IMG/VR virus record: IMGVR_UViG_3300036790_000048
Location: 1 to 64,000 of that record
Direction: 5' to 3' (one strand)
From: a virus
Length of the DNA: 64,000 nt
In this document: positions 24,895 through 33,436 of the stretch, piece by piece
Numbering within the stretch: the stretch's first letter is position 1
Layout of the letters: every line of letters starts with the position of its first letter
Notes under the pieces: model-generated
What the model was told of the DNA's origin: nothing
The model's input: only the letters and a program-made list of their open reading frames with translations
The model's database searches: none
Translations under genes and position numbers: made by a program

Positions 24895-25058
24895 CCCTCA
24901 ACCAGGTCGGTCGGTGCCTTGGCCGAGTTCTCCCGGATGATCATCAGCGCCACCGCCCGCGACACCGGCCCGGTGTAGTGCGCGCTCATCGTCCCGTTGT
25001 CCAGCCCGACCGTCATCGTCCCGCCGTTAGGCAGGTCCACCGTGCTCCGTACGTCCAT
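24891..25058 (-). CDS. Hypothetical protein, 55 aa
   Basis: ATG at 25058 overlaps the upstream TGA (TGATG). Short beta-rich protein (GGTMTVGLDNGTMSAHY) then a helix. A longer frame exists but its extra residues lie within the upstream gene. Confidence 0.55.
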   Translation of the reverse strand: MDVRSTVDLPNGGTMTVGLDNGTMSAHYTGPVSRAVALMIIRENSAKAPTDLVEG

Positions 25059-25576
25059 CACCGCTCCAAGCTGGACTCGAACGCGTAGCTGCGCAGCACC
25101 TGGGCGATGTCCTCGCGCGTCGCGTTGATAGCACGGTACCGCAGCCACATGTCGTCCAGCAGCTCCTGCGCCAGAGCCTTCTGCTTCTCCGCCTGCCGGG
25201 CCGCCCGCAGCTGCGCGAACACCTTAACGTCCCACCGGGCGTAGCGCTCGCGCGGCCCTTCCATCTCCTCGCCGCGGCGCACGCCGGTCCTGCTGTGGAG
25301 GTCGGCCTGCTGCGCCCACGCCTCATCGTAGGTGAGCTGGGCGTCCATCGCCCCCCGGCCGAGCGCGCCCCGGACCGATATGGCCAGCGAGACGTACTCC
25401 TCCATGTTGTCCTGCACCGCGCGCACGTACTCCAGCGCCTGCCGGTAGGCCATCAGCGTTCCCGTCTCGCGCGCCTGCGCGAACGCCGCCTTGACCAGGC
25501 CGCGCCAGTGCTCGGCGTTGGCCTTGCAGTTGGCCGCCTGCTCCTCCAGCGACGGCGGCGGTGCAGGCTCGGTCAC
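25058..25576 (-). CDS. Helical protein of unknown function, 172 aa
   Basis: Mostly helical and charged (LEYVRAVQDNMEEYVSLA, and a C-terminal LRAARQAEKQKALAQELLDD), without a recognised domain. GTG start overlaps the upstream stop (GTGA). Confidence 0.6.
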   Translation of the reverse strand: MTEPAPPPSLEEQAANCKANAEHWRGLVKAAFAQARETGTLMAYRQALEYVRAVQDNMEEYVSLAISVRGALGRGAMDAQLTYDEAWAQQADLHSRTGVRRGEEMEGPRERYARWDVKVFAQLRAARQAEKQKALAQELLDDMWLRYRAINATREDIAQVLRSYAFESSLER

Positions 25577-25893
25577 AGACCAGCCCGCTTCCTGCACTCC
25601 TCCAGCTCCAGGCCGGTGACACCGACCAGGACCTGCGCGAACTGCTCCCGGTTGTCCACCAGCTGGCTGCGAACCACCGCCACGTCCCGGCCGAACTTGG
25701 GGGACTGCACCAGCACGAACCGCTCCGCCTCCAGCGTGAGCAGCACGAACGCACTCTTGATGTCGATCCCGTTCTCACCTGGCGTGGCGTAGAACCCGTA
25801 CTCGTTGGCCAGCCGCACTAGATCCGTCTCGTCAAGCGTGACGTCGAACTTCTCCGCCCCGTACTGCGTGGCGATCCCCTGCCTGACTTCCAT
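25573..25893 (-). CDS. Hypothetical protein, 106 aa
   Basis: ATG preceded by GGAGGTGGGGGC. It overlaps the 3' end of the polymerase gene by 76 nt in another frame. Alternating strands and helices (FDVTLDETDLVRLANEYG, RFVLVQSPKFGRDVAVV). No family is recognised. Confidence 0.6.
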   Translation of the reverse strand: MEVRQGIATQYGAEKFDVTLDETDLVRLANEYGFYATPGENGIDIKSAFVLLTLEAERFVLVQSPKFGRDVAVVRSQLVDNREQFAQVLVGVTGLELEECRKRAGL

Positions 25894-28469
25894 GCCCCCA
25901 CCTCCCGTAACAGCGACAGCCCATCGGCCAGCGCATCATTGTCTACCGTCGCGGTGTCCCAGAACACCTCAGCCCCGCCGAGCACGACGCTGATCCTGGC
26001 CGAGTCGTCCGGGGACAGCGATGACCCGGAGCTGATCGTGGTGGAGCCAGCCGGCGTCTGCAAGAGCAGGACGTTCGGGCCAGGGGACTCCGCCATCAGC
26101 AGCAGGAACCGCTGCCATGACGCCATGTCCGGCATCTCCGCCACCCGGATGACCACCATGCCGACGTGCGGAGCGCGCGCCGCCCGGGAAGCCGCCTCGC
26201 CGGCCGTGGGCAGGTCGGTTACATGCGCCGCCGACGCCGCGTCAGCCAGCGTGCCCGGCGTAGCGGGAGCCAAGGGCGCATCCGCGTCATCCTCTTCATC
26301 ATCCTCTTCCTGCATCCCGATATCGAGGACAGCCCCGAGCCCGATCAGCTGGTTGTTCTCGTCCAGCTTCAGCTCAGTCTGCGACCCCCACCGTTGGAAC
26401 ATGTGCCAGTCAGGCTGCATCACCGGCCAGTGCGCCGTCCACTCAGTTTTGGCGACGATGGCCGGGGTCAGCACGTCGATCACCAGCTGCGGAGCCACGT
26501 CCTTACGGACGTAGAACTCCAGCGCGTCGTGGATGTTCATGACCAGGCGCACGCTGTCCAGCAGCCCGGCCGCCTTGAGAGCCGCGTGGCAGCGGATCAT
26601 GATCAGCTTCATCATGTCCGCCAGCGCCCCCTGGATGGGCGCGTTGCCCGCGGTGCGCTCGCCGCCCGCGTACTCGGCCCGGTGCTGCTTGCACATGTAC
26701 CCAGGGCGGCACCACTTGCAGTCCTTGCCCGCCCCGTACGCCCAGATCGGATGGCGCCGCCCCAGCCGGCTCATGGTGTAGCCGTTGACCTTGGAGTCCG
26801 CCACCGTCATCCGCGTCCACGCGGCGATGGCCGGGTAGGCGGCGAAGTACCCGTCCCACGCCTCCTGCGCCTCATCGACCTCGCACGCGAGCCGGTCGGC
26901 CAGGCCCTGCACCGTCAGCTGGTAGCCCAGCGCGAAGTTCATCGTCTTGCCGAACGGCCGGAACCCGCCGCTGTCCGGGTTCCACGGCTTGCCGAACAGC
27001 TCGCCCCCCGCGTAGACCTCATCCACGGTGATGTGCAGCAGCCGCGAAGCCGTCAGGGCGTGCAGGTCCTCGCCGCGGCCGAACGCCTCCAGCATCGCCT
27101 GCTCGCCCGCCTCGGCCGCGATGATCCGCAGCTCCCCCTGGCTGATGTCGAACCCCATCCCCCACCAGCCGTCCGGCACCGTCACGCAGTCGCGGAAGTT
27201 GAAGTCGAACGTCTCGCCGTCGCACTCGTAGTGGTATTTCTTGGGCAGGTTCTGGTAGTTGAAGTCGGACGAGCTGAACCGGCCGGTGAAGGTGCCGTGC
27301 GGCAGCAGGTGGCAGTGCGCCCGCCCGCACTCGCACCAGCCGAACTCGCGCCGGAACGTCTCCAGGTAGGTGCCCAGCAGCTTGGACATACCCCGGTAGT
27401 CCTGCAGCCGCTTGACGAACGTGTCGGCCCCGAGTCCCTTGAGCGCGATGGCGCTGGTGGACATTTTCTTATCAGAGCCGTCCTTTTTGCCCTTGGTCAT
27501 GATGTGCGTGCGCAGGCCCAGGCCCTCAGGCGCTGGCGAGTACAGAATCTTGCCGATCTGCTGGAAGCTGTTCGGGTTGAACTTGACGATCCGGTCGAGC
27601 CGCTCGGTCAGGTGCGTCTGCATGCCGCCCTGCATCCGCGCGTGGAACACCCTGGCCCGCACCTTGGCCTCATCGAGGAAGTCCCAGTCAACCTCCAGGC
27701 CCTCATCCTCCATGGCCCACACGATCGGCCAGACGTTCATCTCCAGCCAGTAGATGAAGTTGTCCTTGACCGACTCGTAGTGCCGGTCGTGCAGCCGCCA
27801 GGTCTGGATGGCGTCATCGCACGCGTAGCCGAACACCCTGGGGTCAGACGGGTCCAGCAGGTTGAACCGCAGCTGGTAGCGCTTGTTCGCCGGTAGTTTC
27901 TTGCCCTGCTGCCCGTACACCACCTCGTTGAACAGCTCGATCAGCTCAGTCTGCTTGTAGCCGAACACGTCCCAGCTAAGCGACTTCAGGGCGATCGACC
28001 GCCACTGCGCCAGGGCGTGGCATTCCATCATGGTGTCCGACCGCAGCGGGAAGTAGCCCCTGCTCGCGCGCACCGCAGACCCATACTCCGGGTGGTCGCC
28101 CAGGTAGCGCAGCAGGAACCGCGACAGCGTGCGCTCCTCCATGTCCGCGTTGTGTACGACCACCAGGCCCGACCTGCATATCAGCCACAGCGCCTCCGCC
28201 GCCCGCCGCGGGTCCAGGTTGTAGCGCGTCTCGTCATGGAACACCGGCGCATACCTGGCCCAGCTCGCCGCGTTGGTGAAGTTGAACCCGGCCAGGACGG
28301 ACTCCTCCGGGTGCAGCGACGGGCTGGTGTTCTTGTAGCTGCGCGCCTCGCCCTCGTACCCCGTCTCGCAGTCGAGGGAGATCGGCCGCCCGACGCTGAC
28401 CATCTTGACCGCCATGGCCGACAGCTCCTCCGAGCTGGTGACGTAGCCGGTGTTGGCCGCCGCGGTCAC
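25818..28469 (-). CDS. polA: Family A DNA polymerase with 3'-5' exonuclease and unusual C-terminal extension
   Basis: 883 residues. Exonuclease: SLDCETG (Asp33, Glu35), HNAD (Asp109), YACDD (Tyr215, Asp218/219). Polymerase: motif A FDISQGELR (Asp441; SQIELR is usual), motif B R504-x3-K508 then NFALGY with Phe512 and Tyr516, motif C NIHDALEF (Asp648; the usual HDE is HDA). Two cysteine clusters unusual for the family are present: CECGRAHC (379-386) and CKWCRPGYMC (584-593). After ~725 comes an acidic linker and a ~110-residue domain (ESPGPNVLLLQTPAG, VLGGAEVFW) that resembles the C-terminal tau-binding region of DnaE. GTG start overlaps the upstream stop. Confidence 0.95.
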   Translation of the reverse strand: MTAAANTGYVTSSEELSAMAVKMVSVGRPISLDCETGYEGEARSYKNTSPSLHPEESVLAGFNFTNAASWARYAPVFHDETRYNLDPRRAAEALWLICRSGLVVVHNADMEERTLSRFLLRYLGDHPEYGSAVRASRGYFPLRSDTMMECHALAQWRSIALKSLSWDVFGYKQTELIELFNEVVYGQQGKKLPANKRYQLRFNLLDPSDPRVFGYACDDAIQTWRLHDRHYESVKDNFIYWLEMNVWPIVWAMEDEGLEVDWDFLDEAKVRARVFHARMQGGMQTHLTERLDRIVKFNPNSFQQIGKILYSPAPEGLGLRTHIMTKGKKDGSDKKMSTSAIALKGLGADTFVKRLQDYRGMSKLLGTYLETFRREFGWCECGRAHCHLLPHGTFTGRFSSSDFNYQNLPKKYHYECDGETFDFNFRDCVTVPDGWWGMGFDISQGELRIIAAEAGEQAMLEAFGRGEDLHALTASRLLHITVDEVYAGGELFGKPWNPDSGGFRPFGKTMNFALGYQLTVQGLADRLACEVDEAQEAWDGYFAAYPAIAAWTRMTVADSKVNGYTMSRLGRRHPIWAYGAGKDCKWCRPGYMCKQHRAEYAGGERTAGNAPIQGALADMMKLIMIRCHAALKAAGLLDSVRLVMNIHDALEFYVRKDVAPQLVIDVLTPAIVAKTEWTAHWPVMQPDWHMFQRWGSQTELKLDENNQLIGLGAVLDIGMQEEDDEEDDADAPLAPATPGTLADAASAAHVTDLPTAGEAASRAARAPHVGMVVIRVAEMPDMASWQRFLLLMAESPGPNVLLLQTPAGSTTISSGSSLSPDDSARISVVLGGAEVFWDTATVDNDALADGLSLLREVGAWKSGRGSPRSTGRRSSTSRLTRRI

Positions 28470-28633
28470 GCGGCCAGCCGTCGCCGCTTGCGCCGCGCTC
28501 CCTCAGGCCGGGACCTGCGCACCGCGTTCATTCGCGCCGCCAGCGAGCACCTGCACCGGTAGCCGTCGCCACGCAGCGCAGGCGGAGCCGAGCACACCGG
28601 GCACTTGCGTGACCACCCGTAATTCTCGCTCAT
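28466..28633 (-). CDS. Zinc-ribbon protein with basic tail, 55 aa
   Basis: CPVC (C11, C14) and CRC (C27, C29) form a compact zinc ribbon, followed by an arginine-rich tail (RRSRPEGARRKRRRL) likely to bind nucleic acid. Its TGA overlaps the polymerase GTG (GTGA), so it is coupled to polymerase synthesis. It overlaps the 117-aa reading frame below in a different frame. Confidence 0.65.
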   Translation of the reverse strand: MSENYGWSRKCPVCSAPPALRGDGYRCRCSLAARMNAVRRSRPEGARRKRRRLAA

Positions 28634-28856
28634 TGGACTCGTCAATCTCCTCTCGCAGGATGCGCAGCTCTCCTACCGTCGCAGGCTGGCTGTCCGGGGC
28701 CGTCATCATCTCGACCCGCAGCAAGAGCAGCTGCTCATCAGACAGCATGCTCATCGCCCGAGCGGACAGCTCCGCTGTCATACCGCACTCCCGCTCCAGC
28801 TCAGACACCCTCCGCTCAGCGCGACGTGCGCGCTGCACCCACCGGCGCAAACTCAC
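28503..28856 (-). CDS. Helical hypothetical protein, 117 aa
   Basis: GTG start with GTGA overlap. First ~75 residues look genuine: a basic helix VSLRRWVQRARRAERRV, then MLSDEQLLLLRVEMM. The last ~40 residues run over the 55-aa zinc-ribbon gene, so either the genes overlap by 131 nt or one end is wrong. Confidence 0.45.
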   Translation of the reverse strand: MSLRRWVQRARRAERRVSELERECGMTAELSARAMSMLSDEQLLLLRVEMMTAPDSQPATVGELRILREEIDESNERELRVVTQVPGVLGSACAAWRRLPVQVLAGGANERGAQVPA

Positions 28857-29194
28857 CCGGTCTTCCGCCTGATCTTCGTGTCTTCCCGGCTCCCCTCCAT
28901 GATCGCCTTGCCCCCGATCTCTCGCGCATGGATCAGCGCAGTGGGGCGGTCGCGGTACTCGCCTTTGAGCACAGGCTGCTGCAGCTCCAGCATGTACGCC
29001 CAGCCGTCCGGGTCGGACTCGCTCCACGCCACCACCCTCCAGTCCATGAAATGGCCCGAGTCGCGGAAAGACTCCTCGAACCTCTTGAGGCACTCCTGCT
29101 TCCCGGCCTCGCCATCACTATCGCTGACGTACACCACCGACCACTCAGTCCGGTAGACACGCCAGAACCTGGAATCGTCGCTAGTTACTGTCAT
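28853..29194 (-). CDS. Hypothetical protein, 113 aa
   Basis: Alpha/beta protein with WRVYRTEWSVVYVSDSD and a long charged helix. No domain is recognised. It follows the delta subunit gene closely. Confidence 0.6.
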   Translation of the reverse strand: MTVTSDDSRFWRVYRTEWSVVYVSDSDGEAGKQECLKRFEESFRDSGHFMDWRVVAWSESDPDGWAYMLELQQPVLKGEYRDRPTALIHAREIGGKAIMEGSREDTKIRRKTG

Positions 29195-29195
29195 A

Positions 29196-30146
29196 TCAGG
29201 TACTACCTAACCACGACACGACCAGGACCTCAGCAGCGCCCGTCGCTTTACCCGACCGGTACGCGTCCTCGACCGCCACCAGCGTGACCCAGCACCGCGC
29301 CACGCGCTCCTCCCCGTAGTCCTTGGCGACGCCCGCGTACTTCTGCGCCAGGAAGGCCGGGACGCCTAGCTTGGCCGTCACGTCACGCCGGCTCACGTTG
29401 TCCCGCGCCGCCCGGTGCAGTGTGCCCAGGGTCTCCAGCCGCGACGCCAGCAGGCCCAGGGAGAACCCGAGCCCGTCCTGCCCCATGGAGTCCGCCGCCA
29501 GCATCGCCCCGCGCCGGTCCCCCAGAATCAGTCGGTCAGCGAAGTCGCCCGGCAGCTCGCTGCACAGCATGTCGATGGCCGCGTCGTTGATCCCGCCGAG
29601 CATGCGCGCCTTGGCCAGCACCGTGCGCACCTCAGACAGGCTGCCCGACGCCCGCTCCAGCAGCCGCCGCGCCTGCCAGTCCTCCAGGCCAGGCAGCTGC
29701 CGCTGCGCCCACGCCACCGCGTCCACCGGGTCCAGCGCTGAGCACCGCACCAGCTGGCCCAGAGTCGTGTCCCGCAGCCAGGTCAGCGGCACGCCGAGCT
29801 GCCCGTCATCGCGCGGGAAGTCCTCGCGGTCGTCATCGAACACCAGGTAGATGTGCCTCGGCCGCTCCCGCAGCCAGGCGTGCAGGTGCCCCCACGCCTT
29901 GAGCGCGGCGACGTTGCGCACGATGACCACGCGCGTCTGCACCGACAAGCTGGACAGCGCCGCCTCCCAGATATCCGGCTCCCGGTCCCGCCCGGCCGCG
30001 TACACCTCCACGTAGTCCGGGGACACGCCGCGGACCACCGAGTCAACGACCTCGCTGACCAGCACCCGCTCCCGCCCGCACACCCACGTCACGCGCGCCG
30101 GGCCGTTCTTGGCGAACGACGCAGCCCACTGCTTGTAACTGCCCAT
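29196..30146 (-). CDS. DNA polymerase III delta-like clamp-loader subunit
   Basis: 316 residues, the usual size of delta. The N-terminal AAA+-like domain has no Walker A, as expected, and starts VTWVCGRERVLVSEVVDSVV, like the delta opening that binds and opens the beta clamp. Domain II carries a long helical region and domain III a collar (QDGLGFSLGLLASRLETLG, then AQKYAGVAKDYG). Sequence identity is low, so the call relies on layout plus co-location with delta' and DnaN. It lies two genes downstream of delta'. Confidence 0.7.
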   Translation of the reverse strand: MGSYKQWAASFAKNGPARVTWVCGRERVLVSEVVDSVVRGVSPDYVEVYAAGRDREPDIWEAALSSLSVQTRVVIVRNVAALKAWGHLHAWLRERPRHIYLVFDDDREDFPRDDGQLGVPLTWLRDTTLGQLVRCSALDPVDAVAWAQRQLPGLEDWQARRLLERASGSLSEVRTVLAKARMLGGINDAAIDMLCSELPGDFADRLILGDRRGAMLAADSMGQDGLGFSLGLLASRLETLGTLHRAARDNVSRRDVTAKLGVPAFLAQKYAGVAKDYGEERVARCWVTLVAVEDAYRSGKATGAAEVLVVSWLGST

Positions 30147-30149
30147 AGC

Positions 30150-30560
30150 TCACCCCCGGAACAGGCCGCCCGGGCCGGGCTCGCCGTGTCCGTTTCCGTT
30201 GCCCCACATCTTCTGCATCTGCTCCGGGGACACCTGCCCGCCCATCCCCAGCACCGCCTTGCGCGCCTCGCCCTTGACCTCCTTGAGCTGCTCCCCGAAC
30301 TTCTCCTCGAAGTCGATCTCGAACTGCCAGGTGAGGATCTTGCGGATGTCCTCGTTCACGTTGCCCATCCGCCGGAACACGTACGCGATGAACGTGTCGA
30401 TGCGCAGCCGGTTGATGCTGGACGGGTCCACCATCACGCCGAACTGGGCGATGGCCTCGACCTCCTGCACGTTCTGCCACGCAAGCTGGGCGTGCTTGGC
30501 CTCCAGCTCCGCGATGTCCGCCGCGTAATCCGGCTCCTGCTGCTCTGGCTGATCCGTCAT
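30150..30560 (-). CDS. Hypothetical protein between clamp-loader genes, 136 aa
   Basis: Soluble, helical; MVDPSSINRLRIDTFIAYVF and a glycine-rich C-terminus (WGNGNGHGEPGPGG). Its ATG overlaps the delta' stop (ATGA) and it ends 3 nt before delta. Position suggests a clamp-loader accessory factor, but no homology is seen. Confidence 0.65.
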   Translation of the reverse strand: MTDQPEQQEPDYAADIAELEAKHAQLAWQNVQEVEAIAQFGVMVDPSSINRLRIDTFIAYVFRRMGNVNEDIRKILTWQFEIDFEEKFGEQLKEVKGEARKAVLGMGGQVSPEQMQKMWGNGNGHGEPGPGGLFRG

Positions 30561-31408
30561 GTCCTGCCCTCCGTCATCAGCACGCCCGCCAGGGCGCGAA
30601 CCGAAGCCGCCGGCCTCGCCTGCCCGCTAGCCGCCAGCAAGGCTATGCCCTTGCGCGCCACGGTGCGGCCGATCAGCTGCCTCTCAGTGCTACTGAACAG
30701 GGGAGTGGGCCGCCCCGACGCCGCAGCGCCGAACAGCTCGCGCAGCATCCAGTCCTCCGTGTCCCCCCAGCCCTTGACCACCCGCTCCAGCAGGTCCCGG
30801 TCCCTCCCGTTGATGGCCCGCACCACGCCGAGCACCGCCGCCCGCGCCGGTCGGAACCGCTCAGCCACGTCCAGCGCCGGTTTCACCCGCCCGCGGCCAG
30901 CCGGAGCAATGACCGCGGCGTCCTTCTCGGACATGCCGCGCATGACCAGCACCCGCGACACCTCGGCGTCAGTCAGCTCGCCCAGCCTCCAGATGATGCA
31001 CCGGCTCGATATCGTGGGCAGCGGCGACGTCGAGCTGACCAGCAGGAACCGGGCGAAGTCCGGCGGCTCCTCCAGCTCCTTGAGCAGCGCGTTCTGCACC
31101 GCCGGCGTCCTCGCCCCGTCCAGGTTGACCACGATGACCTTGCACCCGGACCCCAGAGAGCTGGGCGTCGGGTGCGTGGTCAGAAACTTGCGCAGCTCGC
31201 GTATATGCGAGATCCGCGGCTCGGCCCGCACCCACTGGTTGAACCACGGCGCGTGGTAGCTGGCCAGCCAGGTGGCCATCAGCCACTTGCCAATCGACTC
31301 GGGCCCAAGCATCAGCACGGGCTGCGCCGGTAGCTCCAGCTGCAGCGCCTCCCGGCACCGGTCATGGCCGATCTTGGGGCAGGTCACCTCACCGCCCACG
31401 AACGTCAC
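30557..31408 (-). CDS. DNA polymerase III delta'-like clamp-loader subunit
   Basis: 283 residues. GPESIGKW stands where Walker A should be but lacks the Ser/Thr, as in delta', which does not need to hydrolyse ATP. ALLKELEEPPDFARFLLV and SSRC (the trans-acting arginine finger) are the sensor and SRC motifs. The C-terminus is a helical collar. GTG at 31408 overlaps the sigma-factor stop; 33 further upstream in-frame residues are low-complexity and not used. Confidence 0.85.
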   Translation of the reverse strand: MTFVGGEVTCPKIGHDRCREALQLELPAQPVLMLGPESIGKWLMATWLASYHAPWFNQWVRAEPRISHIRELRKFLTTHPTPSSLGSGCKVIVVNLDGARTPAVQNALLKELEEPPDFARFLLVSSTSPLPTISSRCIIWRLGELTDAEVSRVLVMRGMSEKDAAVIAPAGRGRVKPALDVAERFRPARAAVLGVVRAINGRDRDLLERVVKGWGDTEDWMLRELFGAAASGRPTPLFSSTERQLIGRTVARKGIALLAASGQARPAASVRALAGVLMTEGRT

Positions 31409-32322
31409 GCGGGAGCCGGTGCCACGCGCTCCAGGTGGTGCACCACAGCGTTCAGCACGTGCGGCGCGTAGTGGCCCTTCCCCTTGTGCATGGGGGGCAC
31501 CTCGCACTCCGGATAGGTGGCCCGCTCGTACCGGGCGATCTTGTGGTAGTTCATCAGCGCCAGCGGGTTACCCGCCGCCGCCAGCGGCTGCCTGACGTGC
31601 GGAGCCCCCTTGCGCGCCCGCAGCAGCGCCGCCGCCTGGCGGCAGTGCGCCATAGTGTACGTCTCGCCGTCGATCGTGACCCGCGCCGACAACACCGCCT
31701 GCTGCCGGAGGTTCTGCCGCATCCACTGCAGCCACCGGCTGGTCACAGCCGAGGTGACGCCGAGCGACTGCGCCGTCTCCGACGTGCTCACCCGCCCCGT
31801 GCGGGACATCTGGTCAATCAGCGCGTCAAACAGCCGCACCAGGTCGCACCGGTCCTGCGCCGACCGCGGCGGGACAGTGGCCAGGAACCCACGCGCCTGC
31901 CTGATCCACTCAGCCGCGTCCAGGTCGGCCATGTCGTCCTCAGCCCCGCCGAACAGGTCCAGCAGGTGGGTGCCCTCCGCCCCCGGCACCGGCGCGTCCA
32001 GCACGACCGCCTCATGCTTGCGCTGCCTGCCCAGCCGGTCCCGCTGCCCCTTGACGTACAGCGCCACCTGCGCCGTGAGGAAGGTCCGGAACTTGGCCTG
32101 CATCTGCTGGCCCTCGTGCGCGAACTTCATCTGGGGGTCGAACATCCCGAGCACGTCGCGCTCCACCAGCCGGGTCATGATCTCCATGGCCACGTCCTCG
32201 GCGTCCTGCGCCGGGATCGCCGGAGTGTTGGCCACGATCCGCCTGACGTAGCCGTAATACTGCCTGAACATCTCGTCCGTGCTGGCTGGAGCCAGAACAC
32301 CGTCATCGATCATTGACGTCAT
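31405..32322 (-). CDS. Sigma-70-family RNA polymerase sigma factor
   Basis: 305 residues. Region 2: QDAEDVAMEIMTRLVERDV, then FRTFLTAQVALYVKGQRDR for -10 recognition. Region 4: RVSTSETAQSLGVTSAVTSR helix-turn-helix for -35. A ~110-residue C-terminal extension follows, unlike minimal ECF sigmas. The ATG at 32313 has better ribosome-site spacing than 32322. Likely redirects host RNA polymerase to phage promoters. It precedes the clamp-loader genes in the transcript. Confidence 0.75.
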   Translation of the reverse strand: MTSMIDDGVLAPASTDEMFRQYYGYVRRIVANTPAIPAQDAEDVAMEIMTRLVERDVLGMFDPQMKFAHEGQQMQAKFRTFLTAQVALYVKGQRDRLGRQRKHEAVVLDAPVPGAEGTHLLDLFGGAEDDMADLDAAEWIRQARGFLATVPPRSAQDRCDLVRLFDALIDQMSRTGRVSTSETAQSLGVTSAVTSRWLQWMRQNLRQQAVLSARVTIDGETYTMAHCRQAAALLRARKGAPHVRQPLAAAGNPLALMNYHKIARYERATYPECEVPPMHKGKGHYAPHVLNAVVHHLERVAPAPA

Positions 32323-32355
32323 CCCACCTGTCGCGTAGCTGCGTTGTGCCGTGCC

Positions 32356-32532
32356 CTATCGGAAGCGCGGGCGGTCGGGTATCTGCGTGACGCTGATAGC
32401 GCTCGGATCAAACGGCAGCCGCTCCATGGCCAGCGCCATGGCCTGGTCGCCATCCGGCGCGGGCACCCCGAATACCATGACCGCGCCGGTGGGGGATGTG
32501 GCGTGCACCTGCCACTGAAGCTCCCGGCTCAC
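32356..32532 (-). CDS. Hypothetical protein, 58 aa
   Basis: GTG overlaps the upstream TGA. Beta-strand rich with a central helix (GDQAMALAMERL); no family recognised. A 33-nt gap separates it from the sigma factor. Confidence 0.6.
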   Translation of the reverse strand: MSRELQWQVHATSPTGAVMVFGVPAPDGDQAMALAMERLPFDPSAISVTQIPDRPRFR

Positions 32533-33026
32533 TCCTCCGGAGCCTTCGGCTGCATGGCCTCGGTGACGGCATTCTCGACCGCCGTCCGCATGCCCTGCGA
32601 GAACTGGTACTTCTGCATGATCCGGGCCATCTCGGCCTGGGCCGCGTCCCTGGTCTTGACAGCCTGCTCCAGGTCCGCGGCGTCCTCCGGCGACGGCGGC
32701 TTGAAGTACTCCTTGCCCGCGTACCGGTCCAGCTGCTTTTTCACCCCGCCCTCGACAGCCAGGATGTTCTTGTTGGACCCGTGGATGCCGGTAGCCGAGC
32801 CGTGCTTGATCCTGCCGCTGCTGCGGCTCAGGTACGCGTAGGGCACATCGACCTTGGTCTTGGCCTGGCTGACCCGGACCTTGGCGGTTTCCTTCAGCTG
32901 CGCGTAGGTGTCCGCGCGCACGTCCCCGATGTCAGCCGAGGTGCTGGCGACGAACCGGCCGTCCGCGTCCACCCAGGCAGACCACCGCACGCTGCCGACC
33001 GTGAAGTCCAGGCCCAGGTTTTCCAT
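32529..33026 (-). CDS. Hypothetical protein, 165 aa
   Basis: N-terminal beta region (VRWSAWVDADGRFVAS) and a charged helical C-terminal half (DAADLEQAVKTRDAAQAEM). TGATG coupling upstream. No domain is recognised. Confidence 0.65.
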   Translation of the reverse strand: MENLGLDFTVGSVRWSAWVDADGRFVASTSADIGDVRADTYAQLKETAKVRVSQAKTKVDVPYAYLSRSSGRIKHGSATGIHGSNKNILAVEGGVKKQLDRYAGKEYFKPPSPEDAADLEQAVKTRDAAQAEMARIMQKYQFSQGMRTAVENAVTEAMQPKAPEE

Positions 33027-33436
33027 CAGGCCCCCCGGTGCGCGCGGTCAGCAGCGACCGCCCGGTACTTGTAGAGCGCCGTGCTGCTGACGCTGAACTT
33101 TTTCCGCAGCTCCGCCTCGGGCACGTGCTCGCCCGCCTCGATGTGCTGCTGGATCTCCCTGATGAGCGCCTCGATGTGCGTCTCCCAGGGGGACTTGCCG
33201 GTGGCCGCCTGCGCCACGTCGCGCGCCCCCGTCTCGGCCGCGGCCACGACCTCCGCGGGCACGGCCTCAGCCGCAGCCTTGATCATCTCCTCCCGGCCAG
33301 CCAGGCGGCCTTGCTCGTAGACGATCGCCGTCCGCACGACGTGCCGGGTCAGGCCCAGCGTCTTGACGATCTCGCCCTCAGAGACCCCCTTCCCGTGCAG
33401 TTCGACCACTGCCGGGTTCTCGGCGTTGCTGCTCAC
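33026..33436 (-). CDS. Helix-turn-helix DNA-binding protein
   Basis: 136 residues with two HTH-like units: GVSEGEIVKTLGLTRHVVRT near the N-terminus and HVPEAELRKKFSVSSTALYK near the C-terminus, linked by an alanine-rich helix. It has the look of a phage transcription or segregation regulator. GTG start overlaps the upstream stop. Confidence 0.72.
   Translation of the reverse strand: MSSNAENPAVVELHGKGVSEGEIVKTLGLTRHVVRTAIVYEQGRLAGREEMIKAAAEAVPAEVVAAAETGARDVAQAATGKSPWETHIEALIREIQQHIEAGEHVPEAELRKKFSVSSTALYKYRAVAADRAHRGA

Noticed and set aside
26166-27896. Plus-strand frame of ~575 codons opposite the polymerase
   Set aside because: The minus strand holds all polymerase motifs; the plus translation is H/R/V/P-rich shadow sequence.
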